Positions 38,745 to 47,704 of a DNA stretch of 64,000 bases are shown here, piece after piece (position 1 is the stretch's first letter; every line of letters starts with the position of its first letter). The notes beneath the pieces were generated by a model. The model made no database searches. It saw only the letters and a list, made by a program, of their open reading frames with translations, and was not told the origin of the DNA. This stretch comes from Citrobacter amalonaticus (GTDB lineage Bacteria > Pseudomonadota > Gammaproteobacteria > Enterobacterales > Enterobacteriaceae), in contig NZ_PQMB01000002.1 of the NCBI RefSeq assembly GCF_002918555.1, positions 162,104 through 226,103 of the forward strand, written 5' to 3'. A program made the translations under genes and the position numbers.

Positions 38745-40034
38745 ATGTCGGATGAAAAATTTGATGCCATTGTGGTTGGCGCTGGCGTTGCAGGATCGGT
38801 GGCGGCGTATGTGATGGCGAAAGCGGGGCTTGATGTTCTGGTCATTGAGCGTGGAAACAGTGCGGGCAGTAAAAACATGACCGGTGGCCGACTTTACGCC
38901 CACACGATTGAACGGATCATGCCCGGATTCGCACAGCAGGCTCCTGTTGAACGCAAAGTCACCCGCGAAAAGATCTCGTTTATAACCGGGGAAAGCGCGG
39001 TCACCCTCGATTATCATCGTGAACAACCTGACGCCCCGGACCGGTCCTCGTATACCGTGTTGCGCAACCGCCTCGATCCCTGGCTGATGGAGCAAGCAGA
39101 AGCCGCTGGCGCACAGTTTATTCCGGGTGTTCGCGTGGATGCATTAATTCGCGAAGGCAACCAGGTCACCGGGGTACAGGCTGGTGACGATATTCTCGAC
39201 GCTAACGTGGTGATCCTGGCCGACGGCGTCAATTCGATGCTTGGTCGTTCGCTGGGGATGGTGCCTGCATCATCCGCTCATCATTACGCCGTGGGCGTGA
39301 AAGAGTTAATTTCACTCTCCCCCGCCCAAATTGAAGATCGCTTTAATCTTGCTGGCAACGAAGGCGCGGCCTGGCTGTTCGCCGGTTCGCCTTCGAACGG
39401 CCTGATGGGCGGTGGCTTTCTCTATACCAACCGGGATTCTGTCTCACTCGGTCTGGTTTGTGGACTCGGTGATATGGCTCACGCACAAAAAAGCGTGCCG
39501 CAGATGCTGGAGGATTTCAAGCAGCACCCCTCCATTCGACCACTGATTCAGGGAGGCAAATTGCTGGAGTATTCGGCACATATGGTGCCGGAAGGTGGGC
39601 TGGCAATGGTGCCAGAGCTGGTGAACGACGGTGTGATGATTGTCGGCGATGCCGCCGGGTTCTGCCTGAACCTCGGTTTCACGGTTCGTGGTATGGATTT
39701 AGCCATCGCCTCTGCCGAGGCCGCAGCAAACACGGCCATTGCGGCAAAAGAACGCAAGGACTTCTCCGCCAGCACGCTGTCGGCATACAAAAACGCGCTG
39801 GCGCAAAGCTGCGTGATGCGCGATATGCAGCACTTCCGCAAAATCCCGGCGTTAATGGAAAATCCTCGTCTGTTCACACAATACCCGCAGATGGTGGCGG
39901 ACATCATGAACGATATGTTCACCGTTGACGGCAGCCCGAATCAGCCCGTTCGCAAGATGATCATGTCACACGCCAAACGGATCGGCCTGATAAATCTGTT
40001 AAAAGACGGCATTAAAGGAGCGACGGCGCTATGA
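38745..40034 (+). CDS. ydiS: YdiS, FixC-type flavoprotein dehydrogenase
   Basis: The 429-residue flavoprotein has an N-terminal dinucleotide motif (VVGAGVAGSVAAY) and a second FAD contact VGDAAGFCLN. It belongs to the FixC/ETF-quinone oxidoreductase group and should pass electrons from the YdiQR flavoprotein to the quinone pool together with the ferredoxin YdiT. It overlaps ydiT by four bases (ATGA). A small hairpin lies in the 56-base gap after ydiR. Confidence 0.93.
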   Translation: MSDEKFDAIVVGAGVAGSVAAYVMAKAGLDVLVIERGNSAGSKNMTGGRLYAHTIERIMPGFAQQAPVERKVTREKISFITGESAVTLDYHREQPDAPDRSSYTVLRNRLDPWLMEQAEAAGAQFIPGVRVDALIREGNQVTGVQAGDDILDANVVILADGVNSMLGRSLGMVPASSAHHYAVGVKELISLSPAQIEDRFNLAGNEGAAWLFAGSPSNGLMGGGFLYTNRDSVSLGLVCGLGDMAHAQKSVPQMLEDFKQHPSIRPLIQGGKLLEYSAHMVPEGGLAMVPELVNDGVMIVGDAAGFCLNLGFTVRGMDLAIASAEAAANTAIAAKERKDFSASTLSAYKNALAQSCVMRDMQHFRKIPALMENPRLFTQYPQMVADIMNDMFTVDGSPNQPVRKMIMSHAKRIGLINLLKDGIKGATAL

Positions 40035-40324
40035 GTCAGGAGAATCGTGTAAACGTCGACGTCAAGCTGGGCGTCAACAAATTTCATGTCGATGAAGGTC
40101 ATCCGCATATCATTCTGGCGGCTAACCCGGACAGTAAGGAATTTCAAAAATTACTGAACGCCTGTCCCGCTGGACTCTATAAGCAGGACGACGCTGGCAA
40201 TATTCACTTCGATTCTGCCGGCTGCCTTGAGTGCGGAACCTGCCGGGTGCTGTGCGGCGATACCCTCCTTGAAAAATGGGAGTATCCGGCGGGCACGTTT
40301 GGCGTCGACTTCCGCTATGGCTGA
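40031..40324 (+). CDS. ydiT: YdiT, FixX-type ferredoxin-like protein
   Basis: The 97-residue protein has one full cluster motif (C65, C68, C71, C75 in GCLECGTCRVLC) plus Cys45 in NACPAG, which could close a [4Fe-4S] site. It is the small partner of YdiS, corresponding to the iron-sulfur domain of ETF-quinone oxidoreductases. It ends ydiQRST; a BIME lies between it and fadK. Confidence 0.92.
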   Translation: MSQENRVNVDVKLGVNKFHVDEGHPHIILAANPDSKEFQKLLNACPAGLYKQDDAGNIHFDSAGCLECGTCRVLCGDTLLEKWEYPAGTFGVDFRYG

Positions 40325-40334
40325 TGAGCTGTCA

Positions 40335-40418
40335 TGCCGGATAGCGGCCTGAGCACCTCTTATCCGGCCTGCAAACAACACAACCTCAAGGCCGGATAAG
40401 GTATTGTCGCCATCCGGC
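40335..40418. repeat. REP/BIME between ydiT and fadK
   Basis: Two inverted REP units (GCCGGATAGC...TTATCCGGC and GCCGGATAAGG...CCATCCGGC) lie in the 128-base gap. If ydiQRST and fadK are cotranscribed, the BIME is in the message and may affect stability. Confidence 0.85.
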
Positions 40419-40452
40419 AAGATATTCCTCTATGATTTACTGAGAATCGCCA

Positions 40453-42093
40453 ATGAGTGTTACATTCGCGTTTAACGCCGGGCGCCGGAAAGCATACCGT
40501 GAGCTTGGTTTTTGGGGCGATGCCTCGCTGGGAGACTACTGGCAGCAAACTGCGCTGTCGGTGCCGGACAAAATCGCCGTCGTTGATAATCACGGAACGT
40601 CATACACCTATGCCGCACTCGATCGCGCCGCAAGCTGTCTGGCAAGTTGGTTTTTGAGCAACGGAATCCAGGCCGGGGACCGCATTGCATTTCAGCTCCC
40701 CGGCTGGTGTGAGTTCACGGTTATCTATCTGGCCTGTCTGAAAACCGGTGCCGTCAGCGTGCCGCTGCTCCCCGCCTGGCGGGAAGCCGAGCTGGTGTGG
40801 GTATTGAATAAATGCCAGGCCAAAATGTTCTTTGCCCCAACCGTCTTTAAGCAAACCCGCCCGGTCGATTTGATTCTTCCTCTGCAAAACCAGCTCCCCC
40901 ATCTGCGGCAGATTGTCGGCGTTGATAAACTGGCTCCTGCCACCACGTCCCTCGCCCTGAGCCAGCTTATCGCTGACAACGATCCGCTCGCCTGTCCTGT
41001 CAAAGTACACGGCGACGAACTGGCGGCGGTGCTGTTTACCTCCGGCACTGAGGGGATGCCAAAGGGGGTGATGCTCACCCACAACAATATTCTCGCCAGC
41101 GAACGCGCTTACTGCGCTCGCCTGAACCTGACCTGGCTGGATGTGTTTTTAATGCCTGCGCCACTGGGCCACGCCACCGGTTTTTTACATGGCGTAACCG
41201 CCCCGTTTTTAATCGGGGCACGTAGCGTACTGTTAGACATTTTTACGCCAGCGGCGTGCCTCACCCTGCTTGAACAGCAGCGCTGTACCTGTGTGTTAGG
41301 GGCAACACCGTTTATCTACGACCTGCTTTGCACTGTGGAACAGCAGCCCGCTGACCTCTCTTCGCTACGTTTCTTTTTATGCGGTGGCACAACCATACCG
41401 AAGACGGTGGCACGCGATTGCCAGCAGTTGGGCATTAAGTTACTTAGCGTGTATGGTTCCACCGAAAGTTCGCCACATGCGGTTGTGGATCTGGACGATC
41501 CGCTTTCACGCATCATGAATACCGACGGTTATGCCGCAGCAGGCGTGGAAATTAAAGTCGTTGATGAAGCGCGGAATACTCTGCCGCCGGGCGTTGAAGG
41601 TGAAGAAGCTTCACGCGGGCCGAACGTCTTTATGGGTTATCTCGATGAACCCGAACTGACCGCCCGGGCGCTGGATGACGAAGGCTGGTACTACAGCGGC
41701 GATCTCTGTCGCATGGACGAGTCAGGCTACATTAAAATAACCGGACGCAAAAAGGACATTATCGTGCGCGGGGGTGAGAATATCAGCAGCCGTGAGGTGG
41801 AAGATATTCTGCTGCAACATCCCAGGATTCATGACGCCTGCGTGGTTGCCATGCCGGATGAACGGTTAGGGGAGCGCTCGTGCGCATATTTGGTCCTGAA
41901 AGCACCGTATCATTCGCTGTCGCTGGAAGAGGTGGTTGCCTTCTTTAGCCGCAAGCGGGTGGCGAAATACAAATACCCGGAGCATATCGTGGTTGTCGAA
42001 AAGCTGCCGAGAACCGCATCAGGTAAGATACAAAAGTTCCTGTTACGTCAGGATATTCTTCAGCGTTTGCGTCAGGAATGCGTAGAGGCATAA
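40453..42093 (+). CDS. fadK: FadK, short-chain acyl-CoA synthetase
   Basis: The 546-residue ANL-superfamily enzyme has the AMP-binding P-loop (LFTSGTEGMPKG), the YGSTESSPH motif and the fatty-acid synthetase signature YYSGDLCRMDESGYIKITGR. The C-terminal lysine is in PRTASGKIQKF. It activates fatty acids, in E. coli preferentially of short to medium chain and under anaerobic conditions. It complements ydiF and ydiO as the entry step of this beta-oxidation block. It is followed by a BIME and the convergent ppsA. Confidence 0.94.
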   Translation: MSVTFAFNAGRRKAYRELGFWGDASLGDYWQQTALSVPDKIAVVDNHGTSYTYAALDRAASCLASWFLSNGIQAGDRIAFQLPGWCEFTVIYLACLKTGAVSVPLLPAWREAELVWVLNKCQAKMFFAPTVFKQTRPVDLILPLQNQLPHLRQIVGVDKLAPATTSLALSQLIADNDPLACPVKVHGDELAAVLFTSGTEGMPKGVMLTHNNILASERAYCARLNLTWLDVFLMPAPLGHATGFLHGVTAPFLIGARSVLLDIFTPAACLTLLEQQRCTCVLGATPFIYDLLCTVEQQPADLSSLRFFLCGGTTIPKTVARDCQQLGIKLLSVYGSTESSPHAVVDLDDPLSRIMNTDGYAAAGVEIKVVDEARNTLPPGVEGEEASRGPNVFMGYLDEPELTARALDDEGWYYSGDLCRMDESGYIKITGRKKDIIVRGGENISSREVEDILLQHPRIHDACVVAMPDERLGERSCAYLVLKAPYHSLSLEEVVAFFSRKRVAKYKYPEHIVVVEKLPRTASGKIQKFLLRQDILQRLRQECVEA

Positions 42094-42096
42094 AGC

Positions 42097-42177
42097 GCCG
42101 AATAAGGTGAGCTGTCGCCTTATCCGGCTTACCACAGCACAGAACCAGCAAGCCCGGTAAGCATCGCGCCACCGGGC
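42097..42177. repeat. REP/BIME between fadK and ppsA
   Basis: GCCGAATAAGGTGAGC...CTTATCCGGC and GCCCGGTAAGC...ACCGGGC are inverted GC-rich units between convergent genes. Confidence 0.85.
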
Positions 42178-42183
42178 AATCGG

Positions 42184-44562
42184 TTATTTCTTCAGTTCGG
42201 CCAGGCTCAGCCAGGTCTGCACAACGGTATCCGGATTCAGCGACAGGCTGTCGATCCCCTCTTCCATCAGCCAGGCGGCGAAGTCTTCATGGTCAGATGG
42301 ACCCTGACCGCAGATCCCCACATATTTACCCTGTTTCTTCGCGGCGCGAATGGCCATCGACAGCAGCGCTTTCACCGCGTCGTTACGCTCGTCAAACAGT
42401 TCAGAAACCACGCCGGAGTCACGATCCAGCCCCAGCGTCAGCTGCGTCATGTCGTTAGAACCAATCGAGAAGCCGTCGAAGTATTCAAGGAACTGCTCCG
42501 CCAGCAGCGCGTTGGATGGGATCTCACACATCATGATGATCTTCAACCCATTCTCACCGCGTTTGAGTCCCTGACGCGCCAGTTCTTCCACCACCGCTTT
42601 TGCCTGCTCAACGGTGCGCACAAACGGGATCATAATTTCGACGTTGGTCAGACCCATTTCGTTACGCACGCGTTTAACCGCGTCACATTCCAGCGCGAAG
42701 CAATCGCGGAAGCTGTCGGCGACATAGCGACCGGCACCGCGGAAGCCCAGCATCGGGTTTTCTTCATCCGGCTCATAGCGCTCACCGCCCACCAGATTGG
42801 CATATTCGTTGGACTTAAAGTCCGACAGGCGAACGATAACGCGCTTCGGCCAGAATGCCGCACCCAGCGTGGCGATCCCTTCCGTCAGACGACCAACGTA
42901 GAATTCACGCGGAGAGTCGAAGCCTTTCATCATTTCGCGGATTTCGTTTTGCAGTTTTACATCCTGGTCATCGAACTCCAGCAACGCCCGCGGGTGGACG
43001 CCAATCATGCGGTTGATGATAAATTCCAGACGTGCCAGACCCACACCTTCATTCGGCAGGCAGGCGAAGTCAAAGGCGCGATCCGGGTTACCGACGTTCA
43101 TCATTATCTTCAGCGGCAGATCCGGCATGGTATCCACGCTGGAACTTTTCACGCTGAAATCCAGCATTTCGGCATACACATAGCCGGTATCGCCTTCAGC
43201 ACAGGAGACGGTGACCTTATCGTCATCCTTCATGCGTTCGGTGGCATCGCCACAGCCCACTACCGCCGGGATCCCCAGCTCACGGGCGATAATCGCCGCA
43301 TGACAGGTACGCCCGCCACGGTTGGTGACGATCGCCGCCGCTTTCTTCATGATCGGTTCCCAGTCCGGGTCGGTCATGTCGGTAACCAGCACATCGCCTG
43401 GCTGAATGCGGTTCATCTCGCTGATATCATGGATGACCTTCACCGGACCCGCGCCAATGCGGTGACCGATAGCACGGCCTTCCGCAATGATTTTACCCTG
43501 CGCGTGCAGCGTATAACGCTCCATCACCTGACCACGAGAACGCACCGTTTCCGGACGCGCCTGAACGATAAACAGCTTGCCGGTATGACCGTCTTTTGCC
43601 CACTCGATGTCCATGGGACGACCGTAGTGTTTCTCGATCTGGACCGCCTGCTTCGCCAGCTCCTGTACTTCTTCGTTGGTCAGCGAGAAAATATCGCGTT
43701 GTTCCTGCGCCACATCTTCAATTTTGACCTGCTTACCGTGCTCCTGGGTCGACGCGTACACCATGCGGATCTTTTTAGATCCCATCGTGCGACGCACAAT
43801 AGACGGGCGGTTCGCGGCCAGCGTCGGTTTGTGAACGTAGAATTCATCGGGGTTAACCGCCCCCTGCACTACCATTTCGCCCAGACCCCACGCAGAGGTG
43901 ATGAACACCACCTGGTCGAAGCCGGATTCGGTGTCGATGGAGAACATCACCCCTGACGACGCGAGATCGGAACGCACCATCCGCTGAACCCCAGCGGAGA
44001 GCGCCACGCCCCGGTGATCGTAACCCTGGTGAACACGGTAAGAAATGGCCCGGTCATTAAACAGCGAGGCAAATACGTGTTTGACCGCCACCAGCACCGC
44101 GTCGAAGCCCTGCACGTTCAGGAAAGTTTCCTGTTGACCCGCGAAGGAGGCATCCGGCATATCTTCTGCCGTTGCCGAAGAGCGGACGGCAAAAGAGGCA
44201 TTTTCATCATCCGCAGAAAGCTGCGCGTAGGCATCGCGGATAGCATTTTCCAGCTCCGGCTGGAAAGGAGTGTCGATAATCCACTGGCGGATCTGCGCGC
44301 CGGCCTTAGCCAGTGCAGAAACATCATCAATATCCGTTTGATCCAGCAGTTCATAAATGCGCTGGTTTACACCGCTTTGGTCCAGAAACTGGTTAAACGC
44401 ATCGGCGGTTGTTGCAAAACCATTCGGTACGGAAACGCCCATACCGGAAAGGTTAGTAATCATTTCACCCAGGGAGGCATTTTTGCCCCCAACTCTGTCT
44501 ACATCATTCATGCCGAGTTGGTTATACCAAAGCACCAGCGGTGACGAGCCATTGTTGGACAT
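42184..44562 (-). CDS. ppsA: Phosphoenolpyruvate synthase
   Basis: The start at 44562 ([17 protein letters not shown]) gives 792 residues, as in E. coli. It has an N-terminal ATP-grasp domain, a central swivelling domain with the phosphohistidine His421 ([14 protein letters not shown]) and a C-terminal PEP/pyruvate barrel with [10 protein letters not shown]. It converts pyruvate and ATP to PEP, AMP and phosphate for gluconeogenesis. Cra activates it in E. coli and a Cra site is visible upstream. The regulator gene ppsR is divergent. An ERIC repeat lies in the leader, 32 bases before the start codon. Confidence 0.98.
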   Translation of the reverse strand: MSNNGSSPLVLWYNQLGMNDVDRVGGKNASLGEMITNLSGMGVSVPNGFATTADAFNQFLDQSGVNQRIYELLDQTDIDDVSALAKAGAQIRQWIIDTPFQPELENAIRDAYAQLSADDENASFAVRSSATAEDMPDASFAGQQETFLNVQGFDAVLVAVKHVFASLFNDRAISYRVHQGYDHRGVALSAGVQRMVRSDLASSGVMFSIDTESGFDQVVFITSAWGLGEMVVQGAVNPDEFYVHKPTLAANRPSIVRRTMGSKKIRMVYASTQEHGKQVKIEDVAQEQRDIFSLTNEEVQELAKQAVQIEKHYGRPMDIEWAKDGHTGKLFIVQARPETVRSRGQVMERYTLHAQGKIIAEGRAIGHRIGAGPVKVIHDISEMNRIQPGDVLVTDMTDPDWEPIMKKAAAIVTNRGGRTCHAAIIARELGIPAVVGCGDATERMKDDDKVTVSCAEGDTGYVYAEMLDFSVKSSSVDTMPDLPLKIMMNVGNPDRAFDFACLPNEGVGLARLEFIINRMIGVHPRALLEFDDQDVKLQNEIREMMKGFDSPREFYVGRLTEGIATLGAAFWPKRVIVRLSDFKSNEYANLVGGERYEPDEENPMLGFRGAGRYVADSFRDCFALECDAVKRVRNEMGLTNVEIMIPFVRTVEQAKAVVEELARQGLKRGENGLKIIMMCEIPSNALLAEQFLEYFDGFSIGSNDMTQLTLGLDRDSGVVSELFDERNDAVKALLSMAIRAAKKQGKYVGICGQGPSDHEDFAAWLMEEGIDSLSLNPDTVVQTWLSLAELKK

Positions 44563-44594
44563 CGAACAATCCTTTTGTGATAAATGAACGAGTT

Positions 44595-44717
44595 TATACC
44601 CGCCATACTTCAAATTGCAGATGGATTGGCTTTGTTACCCGGCCCTGTCACGGACTTAAGTAAGCGCCTGGAGGTTTACTCCCTTTCGCCTTCCTGCAAC
44701 TCGAATTATTTAGGGTA
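44595..44717. repeat. ERIC repeat in the ppsA leader
   Basis: The element runs from TATACCCGCCATACTTCAAA through the core GTCACGGACTTAAGTAAGCG to CAACTCGAATTATTTAGGGTA, close to the ERIC consensus of about 127 bases. It lies between the Cra site and the ppsA start codon, so it is probably transcribed. Confidence 0.85.
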
Positions 44718-44737
44718 AAGGAAATACATTATTGCGT

Positions 44738-44788
44738 ATTTATCTTTGCATATTTAACCCGCTTAAAAAAACGGTGAATCGTTCAAGC
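44738..44788 (-). promoter_or_regulatory. Cra site and probable ppsA promoter
   Basis: GGTGAATCGTTCAAGC at 44773-44788 contains the Cra dyad TGAA-TCG-TTCA and resembles the activating Cra site of E. coli ppsA. A -10-like GATAAA on the reverse strand at 44738-44743 pairs with TTTAAG at 17-base spacing. The exact start point is uncertain. Confidence 0.65.
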
Positions 44789-44977
44789 AAATATATTTTT
44801 TAATTTTTCGGATAGATTCCCTACTTGCGCAAACCCACAGGCGACGGGCGATCCCCACAAAAAGTGTCGGTATAAACATCCGTTCCATAAAATGAAATGT
44901 ACTTTTCACAAAATATAAAAATACCATTTCACTTTAAAAAATAAGCGCTATTTTCTACGCGTTAGGATAGCTTTTAT

Positions 44978-45177
44978 TATACCCTCAATAATTCGGGTTA
45001 CAGGACAAAACGGCGTCGTCGTTTTGAACAGCGCCTGCGCTGGCCCTGAAGGAGCGAGGCCAAAGAGCTGCCTTCGGTGGGGGGTATAATGTCACTTATT
45101 CATCCCCGGGAGCATACACAAGTACGTGACAGGGCCGGGTAACAAAGCCAACGCACCTGCGAAGTATGACGGGTATA
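44978..45177. repeat. Long ERIC repeat with insertion, upstream of ppsR
   Basis: The ends (TATACCCTCAATAATTCGGG at the left; CCAACGCACCTGCGAAGTAT then GACGGGTATA at the right) and core (CCCCGGGAGCATACACAAGT) are ERIC. About 75 extra bases include CAAAACGGCGTCGTCGTTTT and GCGCCTGCGCTGGCCCTGAA. The same segment, inverted, is in the element at 50065. It ends 39 bases before the ppsR start. Confidence 0.8.
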
Positions 45178-45216
45178 TGCTTTAAGAGAATTATGAAAGC
45201 TGCCAGGATAAAAAAA

Positions 45217-46050
45217 ATGGATAATGCTGTTGATCGTCATGTTTTTTATATCTCCGATGGAACGGCGATTACCGCCGAGGTTCTGGGCCATGCGGTGATG
45301 TCGCAATTCCCTGTCGCCATTAGCAGTATTACGCTGCCGTTTGTTGAAAATGAGAGCCGTGCCCGCGCCGTTAAAGACCAGATTGACGCAATTTACCAAC
45401 AAACCGGCGTGCGTCCGCTGGTGTTCTATTCCATTGTGCTGCCGGAAATCCGCGCCATCATTCTGCAAAGCGAAGGGTTCTGCCAGGATATTGTCCAGGC
45501 GCTGGTTGCCCCGCTGCAGCAGGAGATGAAGCTGGACCCTACGCCGATTGCGCACCGAACTCACGGTCTTAATCCCGGCAATCTCAACAAATATGACGCG
45601 CGTATTGCGGCTATTGATTACACGCTTGCGCACGACGATGGGATCTCGTTGCGCAACCTCGATCAGGCACAGGTGATCCTGCTTGGCGTCTCCCGCTGTG
45701 GAAAAACCCCTACCAGTCTTTATCTGGCGATGCAGTTTGGCATTCGTGCGGCTAACTACCCCTTTATTGCTGACGATATGGATAATCTGGTGCTGCCCGC
45801 GTCGCTGAAACCCTTGCAGCATAAGCTGTTTGGCCTGACCATCGACCCGGAGCGTCTGGCGGCCATTCGTGAAGAACGTCGGGAAAACAGCCGCTATGCC
45901 TCCCTGCGTCAGTGCCGGATGGAGGTCGCGGAGGTTGAAGCTTTGTATCGTAAAAATCAGATCCCGTGGCTGAACAGCACCAACTATTCGGTAGAAGAGA
46001 TCGCCACCAAGATGCTCGATATCATGGGGCTTAACCGCAGGATGTACTAG
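45217..46050 (+). CDS. ppsR: PpsR (YdiA), PEP synthase regulatory kinase/phosphorylase
   Basis: The start at 45217 ([15 protein letters not shown]) gives 277 residues. It is a DUF299-type bifunctional enzyme with P-loop GVSRCGKT (157-164). It inactivates PpsA by ADP-dependent threonine phosphorylation next to the catalytic histidine and reactivates it by phosphate-dependent removal. It is divergent from its target ppsA. The in-frame ATG at 45166 lies inside the ERIC element and is rejected. The stop codon is part of the aroH TrpR operator. Confidence 0.97.
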   Translation: MDNAVDRHVFYISDGTAITAEVLGHAVMSQFPVAISSITLPFVENESRARAVKDQIDAIYQQTGVRPLVFYSIVLPEIRAIILQSEGFCQDIVQALVAPLQQEMKLDPTPIAHRTHGLNPGNLNKYDARIAAIDYTLAHDDGISLRNLDQAQVILLGVSRCGKTPTSLYLAMQFGIRAANYPFIADDMDNLVLPASLKPLQHKLFGLTIDPERLAAIREERRENSRYASLRQCRMEVAEVEALYRKNQIPWLNSTNYSVEEIATKMLDIMGLNRRMY

Positions 46051-46060
46051 AAAACTAGTG
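46044..46060. promoter_or_regulatory. TrpR operator of aroH
   Basis: GTACTAG-AAA-ACTAGTG is the trp operator dyad (CTAG half-sites) and overlaps the ppsR stop codon. The -10 TATGAT lies at 46080-46085, so the operator covers the -35 region. TrpR with tryptophan represses aroH in E. coli. Confidence 0.85.
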
Positions 46061-46184
46061 TAATGGTTCGTTTTTTTGTTATGATGCGCTCAACCTGCGA
46101 GATGTGATACACCTCGCACTTGAACCAGCAGGGATTGGTGTGAACACAGCCTCAGTCAAGTTGTATCGTGGCGGAAACTGCCAC

Positions 46185-46262
46185 CCCGGTCGCATAGTTT
46201 GCTATGCAACCGGGGTGAATAATCGCAGCCAACAATGCCAAAGCTTGAAAGATGAAGTGTGT
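46185..46262. repeat. Partial ERIC-like repeat in the aroH leader
   Basis: A core-like palindrome (CCCCGGTCGCATAGTTTGCT to GCAACCGGGG) is followed by the ERIC right end CGCAGCCAACAATGCCAAAG then CTTGAAAGATGAAGTGTG. It lies between the TrpR-controlled promoter and the aroH start. The left part is degenerate. Confidence 0.6.
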
Positions 46263-46327
46263 TAAGGTTATGCCCATCACTTCCCGGCAACCCCTGCCGT
46301 TGAAGCAACAAATTTCTGAGACTTGTA

Positions 46328-47374
46328 ATGAACAGAACCGACGAACTCCGTACTGCGCGTATAGACAGTCTGGTCACGCCCGCAGAACTGGCGCTACGGC
46401 ATCCCGTAACCTCCTCCGTCGCCAGCCACGTTACCGACTCCCGACGCCGCATTGAAAAAATACTGAATGGTGAAGATCGCCGCCTGTTGGTGATTGTAGG
46501 CCCTTGCTCGATTCACGATCTCGACGCTGCGATGGAATATGCGACGCGGTTGCAGACGCTGCGCATCAAACACCAGGCGCGTCTGGAAATTGTCATGCGC
46601 ACCTATTTTGAAAAACCGCGCACCGTTGTGGGCTGGAAAGGTCTAATTTCTGATCCGGACCTGAACGGCAGCTACCGCGTCAATTACGGTATTGAACTGG
46701 CGCGTAAGCTGCTGTTGCAGGTGAATGAGCTTGGTGTCCCTACGGCCACTGAATTCCTTGATATGGTGACCGGCCAGTTTATTGCAGACCTGATCAGCTG
46801 GGGTGCTATTGGCGCCCGCACGACGGAAAGTCAGATCCACCGGGAAATGGCGTCAGCGCTCTCCTGCCCGGTAGGCTTTAAAAATGGTACCGATGGCAAC
46901 ACGCGAATTGCCGTTGATGCCATTCGTGCCTCCCGCGCCAGCCACATGTTCCTCTCACCGGATAAAACCGGGCAAATGACCATTTATCAAACCAGCGGCA
47001 ATCCGTACGGTCATATCATCATGCGCGGCGGTAAGAAACCGAACTACCACGCGGAAGATATTGCGGCAGCCTGCGACACGCTGCATGAGTTTGATTTACC
47101 CGAACATCTGGTGGTCGATTTCAGCCATGGCAACTGCCAGAAGCAGCATCGACGTCAGCTGGACGTCTGTGATGACATCTGCCAGCAGATCCGCAATGGG
47201 TCAACGGCGATCGCAGGTATCATGGCCGAAAGTTTTCTGCGTGAAGGTACGCAGAAAATTGTCAGCGGGCAGCCGCTGGTCTACGGTCAGTCGATCACCG
47301 ACCCTTGCCTGAACTGGGAAGATACCGGGTTGCTGTTGAACAAGCTTGCCAGTGCAGTAGACAGTCGTTTCTAA
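46328..47374 (+). CDS. aroH: DAHP synthase, tryptophan-sensitive
   Basis: The 348-residue class I DAHP synthase has LVIVGPCSIHD, GARTTESQIHR, VGFKNGTDG and the metal-binding DFSHGNCQKQH. It condenses PEP and erythrose-4-phosphate in the first step of the shikimate pathway. The tryptophan-sensitive isozyme is indicated by similarity to E. coli AroH and by the TrpR operator. Neighbouring ppsA makes its substrate PEP. Confidence 0.97.
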   Translation: MNRTDELRTARIDSLVTPAELALRHPVTSSVASHVTDSRRRIEKILNGEDRRLLVIVGPCSIHDLDAAMEYATRLQTLRIKHQARLEIVMRTYFEKPRTVVGWKGLISDPDLNGSYRVNYGIELARKLLLQVNELGVPTATEFLDMVTGQFIADLISWGAIGARTTESQIHREMASALSCPVGFKNGTDGNTRIAVDAIRASRASHMFLSPDKTGQMTIYQTSGNPYGHIIMRGGKKPNYHAEDIAAACDTLHEFDLPEHLVVDFSHGNCQKQHRRQLDVCDDICQQIRNGSTAIAGIMAESFLREGTQKIVSGQPLVYGQSITDPCLNWEDTGLLLNKLASAVDSRF

Positions 47375-47393
47375 TCGCCTGCCCATTCCTGCG

Positions 47394-47421
47394 GGGATGG
47401 GCCGTCTCTCATCCCTTTTTT
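47394..47421 (+). terminator. aroH terminator
   Basis: GGGATG-N10-CATCCC is followed by TTTTTT, 20 bases after the aroH stop. Confidence 0.75.
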
Positions 47422-47465
47422 ATTCTTTACCCGCCTGAATTAACGCTTGCCCTGTAAATGCATAT

Positions 47466-47490
47466 TATTGATAATAATAATCATTGTTAA
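47466..47490. promoter_or_regulatory. Fur box upstream of hemP
   Basis: TTGATAATAATAATCATTGTTA contains GATAATAATAATCATTG, a strong match to the Fur consensus, 25 to 45 bases before the hemP start codon. It predicts iron repression. Confidence 0.75.
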
Positions 47491-47510
47491 ACCAATTATT
47501 ATTAATAACT

Positions 47511-47702
47511 ATGCCACGCAGGGATAACACCGGGTCACTTCAACCTAAGGAAAGAGAAAAAATAGCCCCTCCTCCGGACATCACCCGGCGGATCTCCAGC
47601 CAGACGCTTTTGGGCCAGGAGGGAAAGGTTATTATCGATCATGATGGCCAGCAGTACCTGCTGCGAAAAACGCAGGCAGGTAAACTCTTGTTGACCAAAT
47701 AA
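47511..47702 (+). CDS. hemP: HemP/YdiE, small hemin-uptake-associated protein
   Basis: The ATG at 47511 gives 63 residues, the E. coli YdiE length. The C-terminal half ([38 protein letters not shown]) is the HemP family domain, and the N-terminal 25 residues are divergent. HemP proteins are iron-regulated and linked to hemin uptake or its regulation. The ATG has no clear ribosome site (TATTAATAACT upstream). It is convergent with selO, their stop codons being two bases apart. Confidence 0.88.
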   Translation: MPRRDNTGSLQPKEREKIAPPPDITRRISSQTLLGQEGKVIIDHDGQQYLLRKTQAGKLLLTK

Positions 47703-47704
47703 GC

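Noticed and set aside
42289-43956. 555-residue open frame antisense to ppsA
   Set aside because: It is opposite a highly expressed gene with strong codon bias, which often leaves the antisense frame open. It is rich in His and Arg and has no recognisable domain or ribosome site.
47484-47510. Longer hemP start (TTG at 47484)
   Set aside because: It would lie within the Fur box and promoter and lengthen the protein beyond the usual 63 residues.
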